In this document: piece by piece, positions 43,543 through 52,114 of the stretch
Layout: each line of letters opens with the position of its first letter
Position numbering within the stretch: position 1 is the first letter of the stretch
Origin: Novosphingobium taihuense
GTDB lineage: Bacteria > Pseudomonadota > Alphaproteobacteria > Sphingomonadales > Sphingomonadaceae
Assembly: GCF_007830315.1 (NCBI RefSeq)
Contig: NZ_VLKJ01000007.1
Location: 178,438 to 242,437 of the forward strand
Direction: 5' to 3'
Length of the DNA stretch: 64,000 nucleotides
Translations under genes and position numbers: made by a program
The notes under the pieces: generated by a model
The model's database searches: none
Seen by the model: only the letters and a program-made list of their open reading frames with translations
Told to the model about the DNA's origin: nothing

Positions 43543-45510
43543 TTACGAAACCCGCGAAAGGATTTGCGGGACAATCTTTTCGGCGGTGATGCCGAAGTGG
43601 TCATAAAGAACGTCGATAGGGGCAGAAGCGCCGAACGTGTCGATGCCGATCGACAGGCCATCGCCGATATACTTCTGCCAGCCAAGCGTAACACCCGCCT
43701 CAATCGAGACCTTGAGTGCGTCTGCCGGAAGCAAGTCAGCCTTGTAGGCGGCGTCCTGTTCGTCGAACAGTTCCCAGCAGGGAACCGATACGACGTCGGC
43801 ACCGAGGCCCTTCTCTTCAAGTGAGGCAGCGACCTTCATCGCGACCTCAACTTCAGAACCGGTCGCCAGAAGCACGACCTTGCGGGCCGCGCTTGCGGTC
43901 ACGAGGCGATAAGCCCCCTTGGCACTCTTCATTTCGCTGTCGAAGCGAACCGGCGGCAGGTTCTGGCGTGTGAGTGCGAGAACCGAAGGGCGGTCCTTGT
44001 TGGCGAGCGCCAGCGCCCATGCTTCGGCAGTTTCGATCGCGTCGGCCGGACGGAACACGAGCAGGTTCGGGATCATGCGCAACGACATCACGTGCTCGAC
44101 CGGCTGATGGGTCGGTCCGTCCTCACCGAGGCCGATCGAATCGTGCGTGAACACGTAGATCGCGCGAACATGCTGCAGGGCAGACATGCGCACGGCGTTG
44201 CGGCAGTAGTCCGAGAACACCAAGAAGGTGCCTCCATAAGGAATGATCCCGCCGTGCAGCGCCATGCCGTTCATCGCGGCGGCCATGCCGAATTCGCGGA
44301 TGCCATAGTAGACGTAGCGACCGTCATAGCTGTCCGGCGTGAACGGCGCGGTCGACTTGGTCTTGGTGTTGTTCGAGCCAGTGAGATCGGCCGAACCACC
44401 GACCATTTCCAGCACGTTAGCGGTGAACGCCTCAAGGGCCATCTCGCTTGACTTGCGGGTGGCAACCTTGGGCGGATTGGCGATCAGCGACTGGACATAG
44501 GCGTCGAAGCCGGTCTCAGCCGGAAGGTCACCTGCCATGCGGCGGGCAAGCTCAGCGGCCTGCGGGTTCGCCGCGGCGCGCTTTTCCCACTCGGCACGGG
44601 CATTCTTGCCCAGCTCGGCCGAAGAACGCCAGTTGGCCAGAATATCTGCCGGGACTTCGAATGGCGCCGAGGTCCAACCCAGATATTCGCGTGCAGCAGC
44701 GATTTCATCGGCACCGAGCGGGGCGCCATGGACGTTGTGGCCGCCTTGCTTGTTGGGCGCACCCTTGCCGATGATCGTGCGGCAGGCGACCAGCGACGGG
44801 CGCGGATCGGCCTTGGCTTCGGACAATGCACGGGCGATATCAGCGAAATCATGGCCGTCGCACGAAGTAACGTGCCAGCCCGATGCGGCGTAGCGGCCGA
44901 GGATGTCCTCGGTGGTCGAAAGCGAGGTGTCGCCGTCGATCGTGATCTTATTGTCGTCCCAAAGTACATTGAGACGGCCGAGCTTTAGCGTGCCGGCAAG
45001 GCCAACCGCTTCGTGGTTGATCCCTTCCATGAGGCAGCCATCACCTGCAACCACCCAGGTATGGTGATCCACCAAGTCGTTGCCGAACTGCGCATTGAGA
45101 TGCCGTTCAGCCATCGCGAAGCCGACGGCCATGGCAAGGCCCTGCCCCAGCGGACCGGTTGTCAGTTCCACGCCTGGGATGAGGAAGTTCTCAGGGTGGC
45201 CTGCGCAAACGCTGTCGATCTGGCGGAACTTGCGGATGTCTTCCATCGTCGGGCTTTCGTAGCCTGTCAGGTGAAGCAGCGCATAGATCAGCATCGAGCC
45301 GTGGCCGGCCGAAAGGATGAAGCGATCGCGATCGGACCAATTGGGGGCCGCCGGATCATGCTTAAGGAACTGGGTCCATAGCACGGTCGCCACGTCAGCC
45401 ATGCCCATGGGCATGCCGGGGTGACCGGAATTGGCTGCCTGAACCGCGTCCATGGCAAGCGCACGGATCGCGTTGGCCATGGGAGCCAGCGCGGTGGAAT
45501 CGCGTGTCAT
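43543..45510 (-). CDS. tkt: Transketolase
   Basis: 655 residues from the ATG at 45510 (MTRDSTALAPMANAIRALAM). The frame runs 118 codons further upstream across the divergent promoter region, which is not coding. TPP motif GDGCLMEGINHEA, GHPGMPMG near the N terminus and EDGPTHQPVEH in the pyrimidine domain. It moves two-carbon units in the pentose phosphate pathway. It is the promoter-proximal gene of the tkt-gap-MOSC-pgk block, divergent from the zauP-like/zapA genes. Confidence 0.96.
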   Translation of the reverse strand: MTRDSTALAPMANAIRALAMDAVQAANSGHPGMPMGMADVATVLWTQFLKHDPAAPNWSDRDRFILSAGHGSMLIYALLHLTGYESPTMEDIRKFRQIDSVCAGHPENFLIPGVELTTGPLGQGLAMAVGFAMAERHLNAQFGNDLVDHHTWVVAGDGCLMEGINHEAVGLAGTLKLGRLNVLWDDNKITIDGDTSLSTTEDILGRYAASGWHVTSCDGHDFADIARALSEAKADPRPSLVACRTIIGKGAPNKQGGHNVHGAPLGADEIAAAREYLGWTSAPFEVPADILANWRSSAELGKNARAEWEKRAAANPQAAELARRMAGDLPAETGFDAYVQSLIANPPKVATRKSSEMALEAFTANVLEMVGGSADLTGSNNTKTKSTAPFTPDSYDGRYVYYGIREFGMAAAMNGMALHGGIIPYGGTFLVFSDYCRNAVRMSALQHVRAIYVFTHDSIGLGEDGPTHQPVEHVMSLRMIPNLLVFRPADAIETAEAWALALANKDRPSVLALTRQNLPPVRFDSEMKSAKGAYRLVTASAARKVVLLATGSEVEVAMKVAASLEEKGLGADVVSVPCWELFDEQDAAYKADLLPADALKVSIEAGVTLGWQKYIGDGLSIGIDTFGASAPIDVLYDHFGITAEKIVPQILSRVS

Positions 45511-45729
45511 GCTGAAAAAGCCCTTCCCTGCGTGCGGTCGACCAGCGTTGACCGCATGAATCCGGTGATTCGGAGCGGGGCCTCTTTGGTCACCATGGGG
45601 CCAAGGGTCAAGGCTGCGGGGCTCGCTTCTTTGTTGCAGGCGCACAAGTGTAGTTTTTGTCCAGCGCTTTCCGAGCGCTTTCCCGCCAGACTGTTGCGCA
45701 CGAGCGGCAATGTGGTAGCGTGCCCGACC

Positions 45730-45936
45730 ATGGCGACGGAAGCACTGGACGCCGCACTGGACAGGCTCGAGCAGGCGCTCGTGCAGGCCGAGAACGCGGT
45801 TGCACAACAGGGAACGCGGGGCGACGCGGGAGGAGAGGAGCTGGCGCTTCTCAAGGTCCGTCATCGCAGGCTCAAGGATACCGTTGCGCAGGAACTGCGC
45901 CAGCTTGACCTACTGCTGGCAGGTCTGCCCAAATGA
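45730..45936 (+). CDS. Small coiled-coil protein, candidate ZapA partner (ZauP-like)
   Basis: 68 residues from the ATG at 45730. Heptad-rich: ALDAALDRLEQALVQAENAV, then ELALLKVRHRRLKDTVAQEL, interrupted by a short Gly/Asp-rich hinge. The frame is open further upstream, but that sequence overlaps the region antisense to tkt. The stop overlaps the zapA ATG by 4 bp. In Caulobacter a DUF4164 coiled-coil protein, ZauP, is encoded with zapA and acts with it on the Z ring. This gene has the same position and character, though it is shorter. Assignment rests on context. Confidence 0.7.
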   Translation: MATEALDAALDRLEQALVQAENAVAQQGTRGDAGGEELALLKVRHRRLKDTVAQELRQLDLLLAGLPK

Positions 45937-46289
45937 GCAATGTCAGTCTTCCGATAGGCGGTCGCCTTTTTGCCGTTTCCTGCGCCGATGGCGAGGAAGA
46001 GCATATCGAAATGCTCGGCCGGATGGTTGACGAGCGGGCACGCAAGATCGGTGGCGGACAGAATGAGCAGCGCATGCTGCTGTTTGCCGCTCTGATGATG
46101 GCAGACGAGCTTCACGAACTGCACAAGCAAGCGCCCCCTCCTGGTGCAGAGCCCGGTCCCTCACCTGTCCCTGTCGATGTGGTCACAGACCCTGAAGCCG
46201 AGCAGCGCGTCGTCGATCGTGTACTTCAACTGGCCGAGCGGATTGAAAAACTTGCCGGTGCCCTTGAGCAAGGGCCTGTGAGCGCTTAA
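45933..46289 (+). CDS. zapA: Cell division protein ZapA
   Basis: 118 residues. The ZapA globular head is seen in VSLPIGGRLFAVSCADGEEEHIEMLGRMVDERARKI, then a helical part (QRMLLFAALMMADELHELH). A Pro-rich spacer and a C-terminal coiled coil (RVVDRVLQLAERIEKLAGAL) follow. It bundles FtsZ filaments at midcell. The 6S RNA promoter lies inside its 3' end. Confidence 0.92.
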   Translation: MSNVSLPIGGRLFAVSCADGEEEHIEMLGRMVDERARKIGGGQNEQRMLLFAALMMADELHELHKQAPPPGAEPGPSPVPVDVVTDPEAEQRVVDRVLQLAERIEKLAGALEQGPVSA

Positions 46290-46292
46290 CTA
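46264..46292 (+). promoter_or_regulatory. Promoter of 6S RNA, inside the end of zapA
   Basis: TTGAGC at 46264-46269 and TAACTA at 46287-46292 with a 17-bp spacer. Transcription would start near 46299, exactly where the closing stem of the 6S RNA begins. The -35 and most of the spacer are zapA codons. Confidence 0.65.
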
Positions 46293-46298
46293 GGCAGC

Positions 46299-46458
46299 GA
46301 CGGGATCTGCCCGGCACGAGCCGCATGAACATCCCTGAGGCTATAAGCAATCCAAGGGGGCTGCCCCTGCATGGGACCCTGGTCCTGAGTAAGCGGTCCC
46401 CACCTGACGTCGAGGCGTCAGAGGATTTTCCGAGCTAACGACCCATGGTGGGCCCGTC
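46299..46458 (+). ncRNA. ssrS: 6S RNA
   Basis: Non-coding stretch of about 160 nt between zapA and fau, the classical ssrS position in proteobacteria. GACGGG at 46299-46304 can pair with CCCGTC at 46453-46458 as the closing stem. Internal stretches (CCCTGAGGCTATAAGCAATC, GTCCTGAGTAAGCGGTCCCC, CACCTGACGTCGAGGCGTCA) fit alphaproteobacterial 6S as I remember it. The RNA sequesters sigma70 RNA polymerase by mimicking an open promoter. The ends are estimates; the 3' end could extend to about 46475. Confidence 0.78.
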
Positions 46459-46487
46459 ACCCCCCTACCCCTGATCCGGAGCAACCC

Positions 46488-47075
46488 GTGGAAGCCAAGA
46501 CCGCGCTGCGCGAGCAACTGAGGGCGCGGCGCAATGCCCATGTGGCATCGCTCGATCCGCGTGTGAAAGCGCTGATGTTCCGCAGGCCGCCCTCGCCTGT
46601 GCTCTCGATGGTGCCGCCGGACGCTATCGTCGGCCTTTATCTAGCCGGTCCGGCTGAAGCTCCTGCGACCGCATACGCGCAAGTCCTGCACGAAGCGGGG
46701 CACAAGGTCGCACTCCCCTGGTTTGCAGACCGCACATCGCCGATGGTGTTCCGCGAGTGGGCCTCGCCCTGGGTGGATGAATTGCTCGAACCGGGTCCAT
46801 GGAAAGGTATCGTGCAACCTGCCGACAATGCCTCCATCGTTGTGCCCGACGTGCTGTTCGTTCCCCTTTTAGGCTTTAGCGCGGACGGCGGGCGGCTCGG
46901 CCAAGGCGGCGGCCATTACGACCGTTGGCTCGAGGCGAACCCCGCAACACTACCCATCGGCCTCGCATGGGATTGCCAACTGGTCGACGACCTGCCCCGT
47001 GAGCCGCATGACGTTCCACTTCACGCCGTGGTAACGCCGACGCGAATCTACGGCCCATGGGAGCGTGACGCGTGA
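46488..47075 (+). CDS. fau: 5-formyltetrahydrofolate cyclo-ligase
   Basis: 195 residues from a GTG start with GGAG 6 nt upstream. Signature regions are KTALREQLRARRNA, VALPWFADRTSPMVFREW and FSADGGRLGQGGGHYDRWL, the ATP/folate-binding loop. It converts 5-formyl-THF to 5,10-methenyl-THF. The position after 6S RNA matches the ssrS-ygfA arrangement of E. coli. The stop overlaps the next gene by 4 bp. Confidence 0.92.
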   Translation: MEAKTALREQLRARRNAHVASLDPRVKALMFRRPPSPVLSMVPPDAIVGLYLAGPAEAPATAYAQVLHEAGHKVALPWFADRTSPMVFREWASPWVDELLEPGPWKGIVQPADNASIVVPDVLFVPLLGFSADGGRLGQGGGHYDRWLEANPATLPIGLAWDCQLVDDLPREPHDVPLHAVVTPTRIYGPWERDA

Positions 47076-47290
47076 ATCAGGATTACAAGCCAACCTGGCG
47101 CAAGCCAGTGGGCATTCTCGCACTCGTCGCCGCGCTGACAATCTACGCCATTGGCGTAGCAGCCCTGTCGGACGTGATCGGGACTTGGCACGTGCTGTTG
47201 CAGACTCTTGCCTACATCGTGCTCGGCACTGTCTGGCTGCTACCGCTGCGGCGATTTCTGATCTGGATGGAAACCGGGCGCTGGGGGTGA
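47072..47290 (+). CDS. DUF2842 family membrane protein
   Basis: 72 residues from a GTG start that overlaps the fau stop. Two transmembrane helices (about 12-32 and 42-62), a Trp near residue 9 (YKPTWRKPVG) and the terminal RRFLIWMETGRWG typical of DUF2842. Function unknown. The family is restricted to alphaproteobacteria, to my knowledge. Confidence 0.82.
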   Translation: MNQDYKPTWRKPVGILALVAALTIYAIGVAALSDVIGTWHVLLQTLAYIVLGTVWLLPLRRFLIWMETGRWG

Positions 47291-47348
47291 AACGGGGGGC
47301 CTAGGCCCCACCGCATTCTAACCGCTGCTGCTGTTGAAATTCCCAAGG

Positions 47349-47425
47349 TGGCGCGAGTGACGGGACTTGAACCCGCGACCCTCGGCGTGACAGGCCGATA
47401 CTCTAACCAACTGAGCTACACCCGC
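47349..47425 (-). tRNA. tRNA-Asp (GUC), copy 1
   Basis: 77 nt with encoded CCA. Acceptor GCGGGTG/CACTCGC, anticodon stem TCGGC/GCCGA with loop CTGTCAC giving GTC. Identical to the copy at 47565-47641. Confidence 0.97.
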
Positions 47426-47444
47426 GTGCCCCTTGGGAGCCGCG

Positions 47445-47473
47445 CCTCTATGGCAGGTCCGGCGATGTGTCAA
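47445..47473 (-). promoter_or_regulatory. Promoter of tRNA-Asp copy 1
   Basis: Minus-strand TTGACA, a 17-bp spacer and TAGAGG; the -10 box ends 20 bp before the tRNA. The same boxes and spacing precede copy 2. Confidence 0.75.
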
Positions 47474-47527
47474 CGGGCTTGAAAGCGGGAATTTTTCCAC
47501 AGCTTGGCGCGTGCGATGCGGGCAAAG

Positions 47528-47554
47528 AAAAAGGCGCCCGGAGGCGCCTTTTTT
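47528..47554 (-). terminator. Terminator between the two tRNA-Asp genes
   Basis: GGCGCC-CGGA-GGCGCC flanked by A5 and T6, so it can work on both strands. It ends transcription of tRNA-Asp copy 2, showing that the copies are separate units. Confidence 0.85.
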
Positions 47555-47564
47555 ATCTTCCCAA

Positions 47565-47641
47565 TGGCGCGAGTGACGGGACTTGAACCCGCGACCCTCG
47601 GCGTGACAGGCCGATACTCTAACCAACTGAGCTACACCCGC
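47565..47641 (-). tRNA. tRNA-Asp (GUC), copy 2
   Basis: 77 nt, identical in sequence to copy 1, with encoded CCA. Similar 5' and 3' flanks (for example CCCTTGGGAGC and GCCTCTATGGCAG) show that a whole transcription unit was duplicated. Confidence 0.97.
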
Positions 47642-47659
47642 TCACCCTTGGGAGCGCCG

Positions 47660-47688
47660 CCTCTATGGCAGAGTTTGCGGGCTGTCAA
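47660..47688 (-). promoter_or_regulatory. Promoter of tRNA-Asp copy 2
   Basis: Minus-strand TTGACA, 17-bp spacer, TAGAGG. The -10 and its flank are conserved with copy 1, while most of the spacer has diverged. Confidence 0.75.
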
Positions 47689-47746
47689 CGCTCTTCGAAC
47701 GTCATTTTTTGCCTCCCGGCATTTTCCTATGCCGATGCCATGTCAC

Positions 47747-48319
47747 TCAGCATTTCTGGTACTTCCAGTTGCGGCTTTTGCCCTCACCGATCCATTCCAC
47801 CGCCTGCGCAACGCGCTTGCTACGCGTGGCATCGGTCTTCGCTTCGACGATCCATTCGATGTACTCGCGGCGCTGGCCAGGCGGCATCGCGGCAAAACGC
47901 TCGCCACAGTCAGCAGCAACGAGGGCAGACCGAAACGAGTCAGGCAGATCGGGAACTGGCTTGATCGCCGCGCGTGGTTTGGCAGGCTTTGGGCCCGAAA
48001 GGCGCGCAACAGCAGCGCGCAGCCTCTCGACTACAATTCCTTCGTCTGGAAACTCGTCGAGTGATGCGATCTTGCGGAACGGCCCTGTGCCGCCCGGCTG
48101 CTCATCATGATGGAAGAACACCGAAACATGGGCCTTGAACGCCGCCATCCCCGCAATGTTCTTACCGGCGAGCGTGAAGTGCGGCATGCCCCACTTGATG
48201 GCCTCGACGCACTCGGGGACCTCGCGGTGCACGATCGCGCGAAACCGCTTGAGGATCGGGCGGGCAAATGCCCCGGCTTTGGCGATATGGTCATCGATGC
48301 GCGGATCGGTTGTCGGCAT
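47747..48319 (-). CDS. YdeI/OmpD-associated-like protein with DUF1801 fold
   Basis: 190 residues from the ATG at 48319 (MPTTDPRIDDHIAKAG); the frame extends 7 codons further. The N-terminal half looks like DUF1801 (ECVEAIKWGMPHFTLAGKNI, ASVFFHHDE-type strands). The C-terminal half resembles the OmdA/YdeI family (FAAMPPGQRREYIEWIVEAK, ATRSKRVAQAVEWI). Function unclear; relatives are annotated as bacteriocin-resistance or OmpD-associated. It follows the branched-chain dehydrogenase operon by about 30 bp. Confidence 0.8.
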   Translation of the reverse strand: MPTTDPRIDDHIAKAGAFARPILKRFRAIVHREVPECVEAIKWGMPHFTLAGKNIAGMAAFKAHVSVFFHHDEQPGGTGPFRKIASLDEFPDEGIVVERLRAAVARLSGPKPAKPRAAIKPVPDLPDSFRSALVAADCGERFAAMPPGQRREYIEWIVEAKTDATRSKRVAQAVEWIGEGKSRNWKYQKC

Positions 48320-48348
48320 GGCCACCTCCGATCCGCACATCTATCACA

Positions 48349-49677
48349 TCAATCAGCCAACATCAGTACCGGCGTTTCGATCAGCTTTCTGATCGCTTGT
48401 ACAAAGCTGGCCGCATCGTGCCCGTCGACCACGCGGTGGTCACAGCTGATCGAGATATTCATCAACTTGCGCTTCTCGATCCGCTCGCCGCCCATGCCGT
48501 CCGGCACGAACATCGGGCGCTCTATGATACGGTTTGGACCGATGATGGCGACCTCAGGGCGATTGATCACAGGAGTCGTCGCCACACCACCCAAGGGCCC
48601 AAGTGACGTGATGGTCAGCGTCGAGCCGGACAGTTCCTCAGACTTGGCACTCCCGCTGCGCGCCGCCTCGGCAAGCCGGACGATCTCGCGCGCAAGTTGC
48701 CACAAATTCAGATTCTGTGCGTTGCGGATCACCGGCACCATCAGTCCTGCAGGCGTCTGCGCCGCCATGCCGAGATGGACAGCACCGTAGCGAGTGACAA
48801 CGCCCGCCTCGTCGTCATAGCGCGCATTGATCATCGGATATTGCGGCAGCGTGCGGCAGATCGCGGTGATCAGCAGCGGCAAAAGCGTAAGCTTGGGCTT
48901 GTCGCCCCGGTTCGTGTTCAATTGATCACGCATGGCCTCGAGCGCTGTAACGTCGCATTCCTCGACATAGGAGAAGTGCGGAATGTGGCGCTTGGACGCG
49001 GCCATGTTCTCGGCAATGCGGCGGCGCATGCCGATGACCTTGATGATTTCGTCGCCCCGCTCCGCGCCTGCCGAGCGGTATCCACCCATAGCGTTGTAGG
49101 CGAGGAACTGGTCGAGGTCGGCGTGGCGCACGCGGCCTTCCTCGGACGGCCGCACTTCAGACAGGTCAATGCCCAGATCGTGCGCGCGCTGGCGCACGGC
49201 GGGACTGGCGAGGAACTTGGCTCCTGCGTCACGTGTATTTGCTGGCGCTACAGGTTTTGTCGGGACTGCCTTGGGCGTTGGCGCGGGAGGCGGCGGCGGA
49301 GGTGGGGCTGCAGCCTCCACCCTCGTTACGTCTGCCGCATCGGGCGTCTCCACCTCGATCCGCTCTTCGACGACTTCAGCCGCCGGAGCCGGAGCCGCCG
49401 ACTGTGAGGACGCGGGCGCTTCAGCCTCCGCTTGCCCGTCCGTCTCGATCACGACCAGCGCCGAGCCAATCGCAACCACGTCGCCAACCTCTCCAGCGAT
49501 CGACACGATCCTGCCCGAAACCGGGCTTTCCATCTCGACGGTCGCCTTGTCCGTCATCATGTCGGCAAGACGACCGTCTTCCTCGACCATGTCGCCCACG
49601 GCCACGTGCCAAGCCACGATCTCTGCCTCTGCGATGCCTTCACCGATATCGGGCAGGCGGAATGTGTAAGTTCCCAT
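48349..49677 (-). CDS. bkdB: Branched-chain 2-oxoacid dehydrogenase E2
   Basis: 442 residues from the ATG at 49677 (MGTYTFRLPDIGEGIAEAEI). The frame extends 61 codons upstream into non-homologous sequence. One lipoyl domain (MMTDKATVEMESPVSG), an Ala/Pro-rich linker with a seven-Pro run, an E1/E3-binding domain (FLASPAVRQRAHDLGIDLSEV), and the catalytic domain with SCDHRVVDGHDAASFV. It transfers branched acyl groups to CoA in valine/leucine/isoleucine breakdown. Third gene of the E1alpha-E1beta-E2 operon. Confidence 0.93.
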   Translation of the reverse strand: MGTYTFRLPDIGEGIAEAEIVAWHVAVGDMVEEDGRLADMMTDKATVEMESPVSGRIVSIAGEVGDVVAIGSALVVIETDGQAEAEAPASSQSAAPAPAAEVVEERIEVETPDAADVTRVEAAAPPPPPPPAPTPKAVPTKPVAPANTRDAGAKFLASPAVRQRAHDLGIDLSEVRPSEEGRVRHADLDQFLAYNAMGGYRSAGAERGDEIIKVIGMRRRIAENMAASKRHIPHFSYVEECDVTALEAMRDQLNTNRGDKPKLTLLPLLITAICRTLPQYPMINARYDDEAGVVTRYGAVHLGMAAQTPAGLMVPVIRNAQNLNLWQLAREIVRLAEAARSGSAKSEELSGSTLTITSLGPLGGVATTPVINRPEVAIIGPNRIIERPMFVPDGMGGERIEKRKLMNISISCDHRVVDGHDAASFVQAIRKLIETPVLMLAD

Positions 49678-49682
49678 GGGAC

Positions 49683-50738
49683 TCAGGCTTTCATCAGACG
49701 GTCGATGGCCTCGCCAATGCGGACCGGGCCGGGGAAGTATGCCCATTCGAGGCTGTGCGGATAGGGCGTGTCGAAGCCCGTCACACGCTCGATCGGGGCT
49801 TCGAGGTGGTAGAAGCAACGCTCCTGCACCAGCGCGGAAAGTTCCGCACCAAAGCCGCAAGTGCGCGTGGCTTCATGGACGATCAGGCATTTGCCGGTCT
49901 TTTCCACCGACTTTTCCACCGTCTCGATGTCCAGAGGCACCAGCGTCCGCAGGTCGATGATCTCGGCATCCACACCCTTTTCCGCACAGACCGCGGCGGC
50001 GACGTGAACCATCGTGCCATAGGCAAGCACGGTGAAGGCATTGCCAGGCCGCACGATGCGCGCCTTGCCCAAGGGAATCGAATAGTATCCCTCCGGCACA
50101 GCGCTGTCGGCATGCTTCGCCCAAGGCTCAACCGGCTTGTCATAGTAGCCGTTGAACGGGCCGTTGTAGATGCGCTTGGGCTCGAAGAAGATGACGGGGT
50201 CATTGTCCTCGATCGCAGCAATCAGCAGGCCCTTGGCGTCGTGCGGCGTTGACGGGATGACCGTCTTGATGCCCGAGACATGGGTGAACAGCGCTTCCGG
50301 ACTCTGGCTGTGCGTCTGCCCGCCAAAGATGCCACCGCCAAAAGGGGACCGTACTGTCATCGGCGCAATGAACTCACCCGCCGAACGATAGCGCAAACGC
50401 GCCGCTTCGGACACGAGTTGGTCCAGACCCGGATAAATGTAGTCCGCAAACTGGATCTCAGGGACAGGACGCAGGCCATAGGCTCCCATGCCCACAGCTA
50501 CGCCGATGATCCCGCACTCGCTGATTGGTGTGTCGAAGACGCGGGTCTTGCCGTGCTTTTTCTGGAGGCCCGCCGTCGCACGGAACACGCCGCCGAAATA
50601 GCCGACGTCCTCGCCCATCACGACGACGTTCGGATCGCGCTCCATCATGATGTCGAGTGCGTCGTTGATCGCCTCAATCATGTTCAGGCGGCGGGTCGAA
50701 GCCTCGGCGAGGCTGACCGGTGATTCCTCGTAGGTCAT
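49683..50738 (-). CDS. bkdA2: Branched-chain 2-oxoacid dehydrogenase E1 beta
   Basis: 351 residues from the ATG at 50738, whose ATGA overlaps the E1alpha stop. The longer frame to 50759 is less likely. Transketolase-like pyrimidine domain: NMIEAINDALDIMMERDPNVVVMGEDVG, FGGGIFGGQTHSQSPEALF and a C-terminal domain with IDLRTLVPLDIETVEKSVEKT. It forms the alpha2beta2 decarboxylase. Confidence 0.94.
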   Translation of the reverse strand: MTYEESPVSLAEASTRRLNMIEAINDALDIMMERDPNVVVMGEDVGYFGGVFRATAGLQKKHGKTRVFDTPISECGIIGVAVGMGAYGLRPVPEIQFADYIYPGLDQLVSEAARLRYRSAGEFIAPMTVRSPFGGGIFGGQTHSQSPEALFTHVSGIKTVIPSTPHDAKGLLIAAIEDNDPVIFFEPKRIYNGPFNGYYDKPVEPWAKHADSAVPEGYYSIPLGKARIVRPGNAFTVLAYGTMVHVAAAVCAEKGVDAEIIDLRTLVPLDIETVEKSVEKTGKCLIVHEATRTCGFGAELSALVQERCFYHLEAPIERVTGFDTPYPHSLEWAYFPGPVRIGEAIDRLMKA

Positions 50739-52030
50739 GCTTCCTTCCATTCTGGCCACTTTACCCGACGCTCGTGGATCGCTTGCTCGCTCTGTTCCTT
50801 GAGGTGCCAGGGCAATTCCTCGAACACATCCTCGAACATGGTGTGGAAGGGATGGTGCAGCCCATGACCAAGGATGCCGTTCTTTTCAGCCTCCTTGGTG
50901 GCAGCCTTGACCTGTTCCATCAGCTCGCGATCCATCGCGGCGTGTTGGTCCTCAGACCATTCGCCTATCACTATGAGATGTTGCTTGAGCCGGTTGATCG
51001 GATCCCCGAGCGGCCATTCCTCACGCTCGTGCGCGGAACGATACTGGCCGGGATCGTCCGAAGTTGAATGACCCTCGGCACGATACGTGAAGTGTTCGAT
51101 CAACGTCGGCCCGGCGTTGGAACGGGCGCGATCAGCCGCCCACTTTGTCGCCGCATAGACCGCCAGCGGATCGTTCCCATCGACGCGAAGCCCCGCCATG
51201 CCATAGCCGATCGCGCGGGCTGCAAAGGTCGTGCGCTCGGCCCCGGCGAACCCTGAGAAACTCGAGATCGCCCACTGGTTGTTGACGACGTTGAAAATGA
51301 CTGGCGCGTTATAGACCGTTGCGAAGGTCATCGCCGAATGGAAGTCGCCTTCTGCGGTCGAACCCTCGCCGATCCAAGTCGCCGCAATCCGGGTGTCGCC
51401 CTTGATCGCGCTTGCCATCGCCCAGCCCACTGCTTGCGGGTACTGGGTGGCAAGGTTGCCGCTGATCGTGAAAAACGAAGCCTCGCGCGCCGAATACATG
51501 ATCGGCAGCTGGCGGCCCTTCAGCTTGTCTGCCCGGTTCGAGTAGATCTGGTTGATCATCTCGACGATGGGATAGCCACGCGAAATCAGGATGCCCTGCT
51601 GACGGTAGCTGGGGAACACCATGTCGTCGCTGGCAAGCGCCATTGCGGGTGCGACCGAAGTCGCCTCCTCGCCGGTACACTTCATGTAGAAGCTGGTCTT
51701 CCCCTGTCGCTGTCCGCGATACATCCGGTCATCGAATGCACGGGTAAGAGCCATCGTGCGCAGCATGCGGCGCAAGGTATCCGCATCAAGCTTCGGATCC
51801 CAAGGCCCGATGGCGCGGTGGTCTTCACCCAGCACCCGCACCAGATCGAAGCACAGCGCTTGCGTTTCGGCAGCCGCGCATTGCTCATCCGGACGTGCTT
51901 GCGCGCCTGCCGGTGGGATCTCGAGGTGCGAATAATCGACCTCATCCCCAGGGCGAAATTTCGGTTCGGGCACATGCAGAGCGAGCGGAGGCAAGTTGCC
52001 GCGCGCACCACCGTTTGTTCCGCCGCTCAT
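50735..52030 (-). CDS. bkdA1: Branched-chain 2-oxoacid dehydrogenase E1 alpha
   Basis: 431 residues from the ATG at 52030 (MSGGTNGGARGNLPPLALHV). An ATG at 52081 is possible but would overlap the likely transcript leader. TPP/Mg site GEGSTAEGDFHSAM through NVVNNQWAIS, and the phosphorylation-loop-like RAEGHSTSDDPGQYR. The N-terminal extension of about 60 residues is usual for BCKDH rather than PDH. First gene of the operon, with a good promoter upstream. Confidence 0.93.
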   Translation of the reverse strand: MSGGTNGGARGNLPPLALHVPEPKFRPGDEVDYSHLEIPPAGAQARPDEQCAAAETQALCFDLVRVLGEDHRAIGPWDPKLDADTLRRMLRTMALTRAFDDRMYRGQRQGKTSFYMKCTGEEATSVAPAMALASDDMVFPSYRQQGILISRGYPIVEMINQIYSNRADKLKGRQLPIMYSAREASFFTISGNLATQYPQAVGWAMASAIKGDTRIAATWIGEGSTAEGDFHSAMTFATVYNAPVIFNVVNNQWAISSFSGFAGAERTTFAARAIGYGMAGLRVDGNDPLAVYAATKWAADRARSNAGPTLIEHFTYRAEGHSTSDDPGQYRSAHEREEWPLGDPINRLKQHLIVIGEWSEDQHAAMDRELMEQVKAATKEAEKNGILGHGLHHPFHTMFEDVFEELPWHLKEQSEQAIHERRVKWPEWKEA

Positions 52031-52114
52031 TCTGCGAACGCCTGCATTTTCGACTCTCCCGCACCGAATCACGCTTTGCAATTACACAAGCGCGATAAAT
52101 GCAAAGTTATAGAC

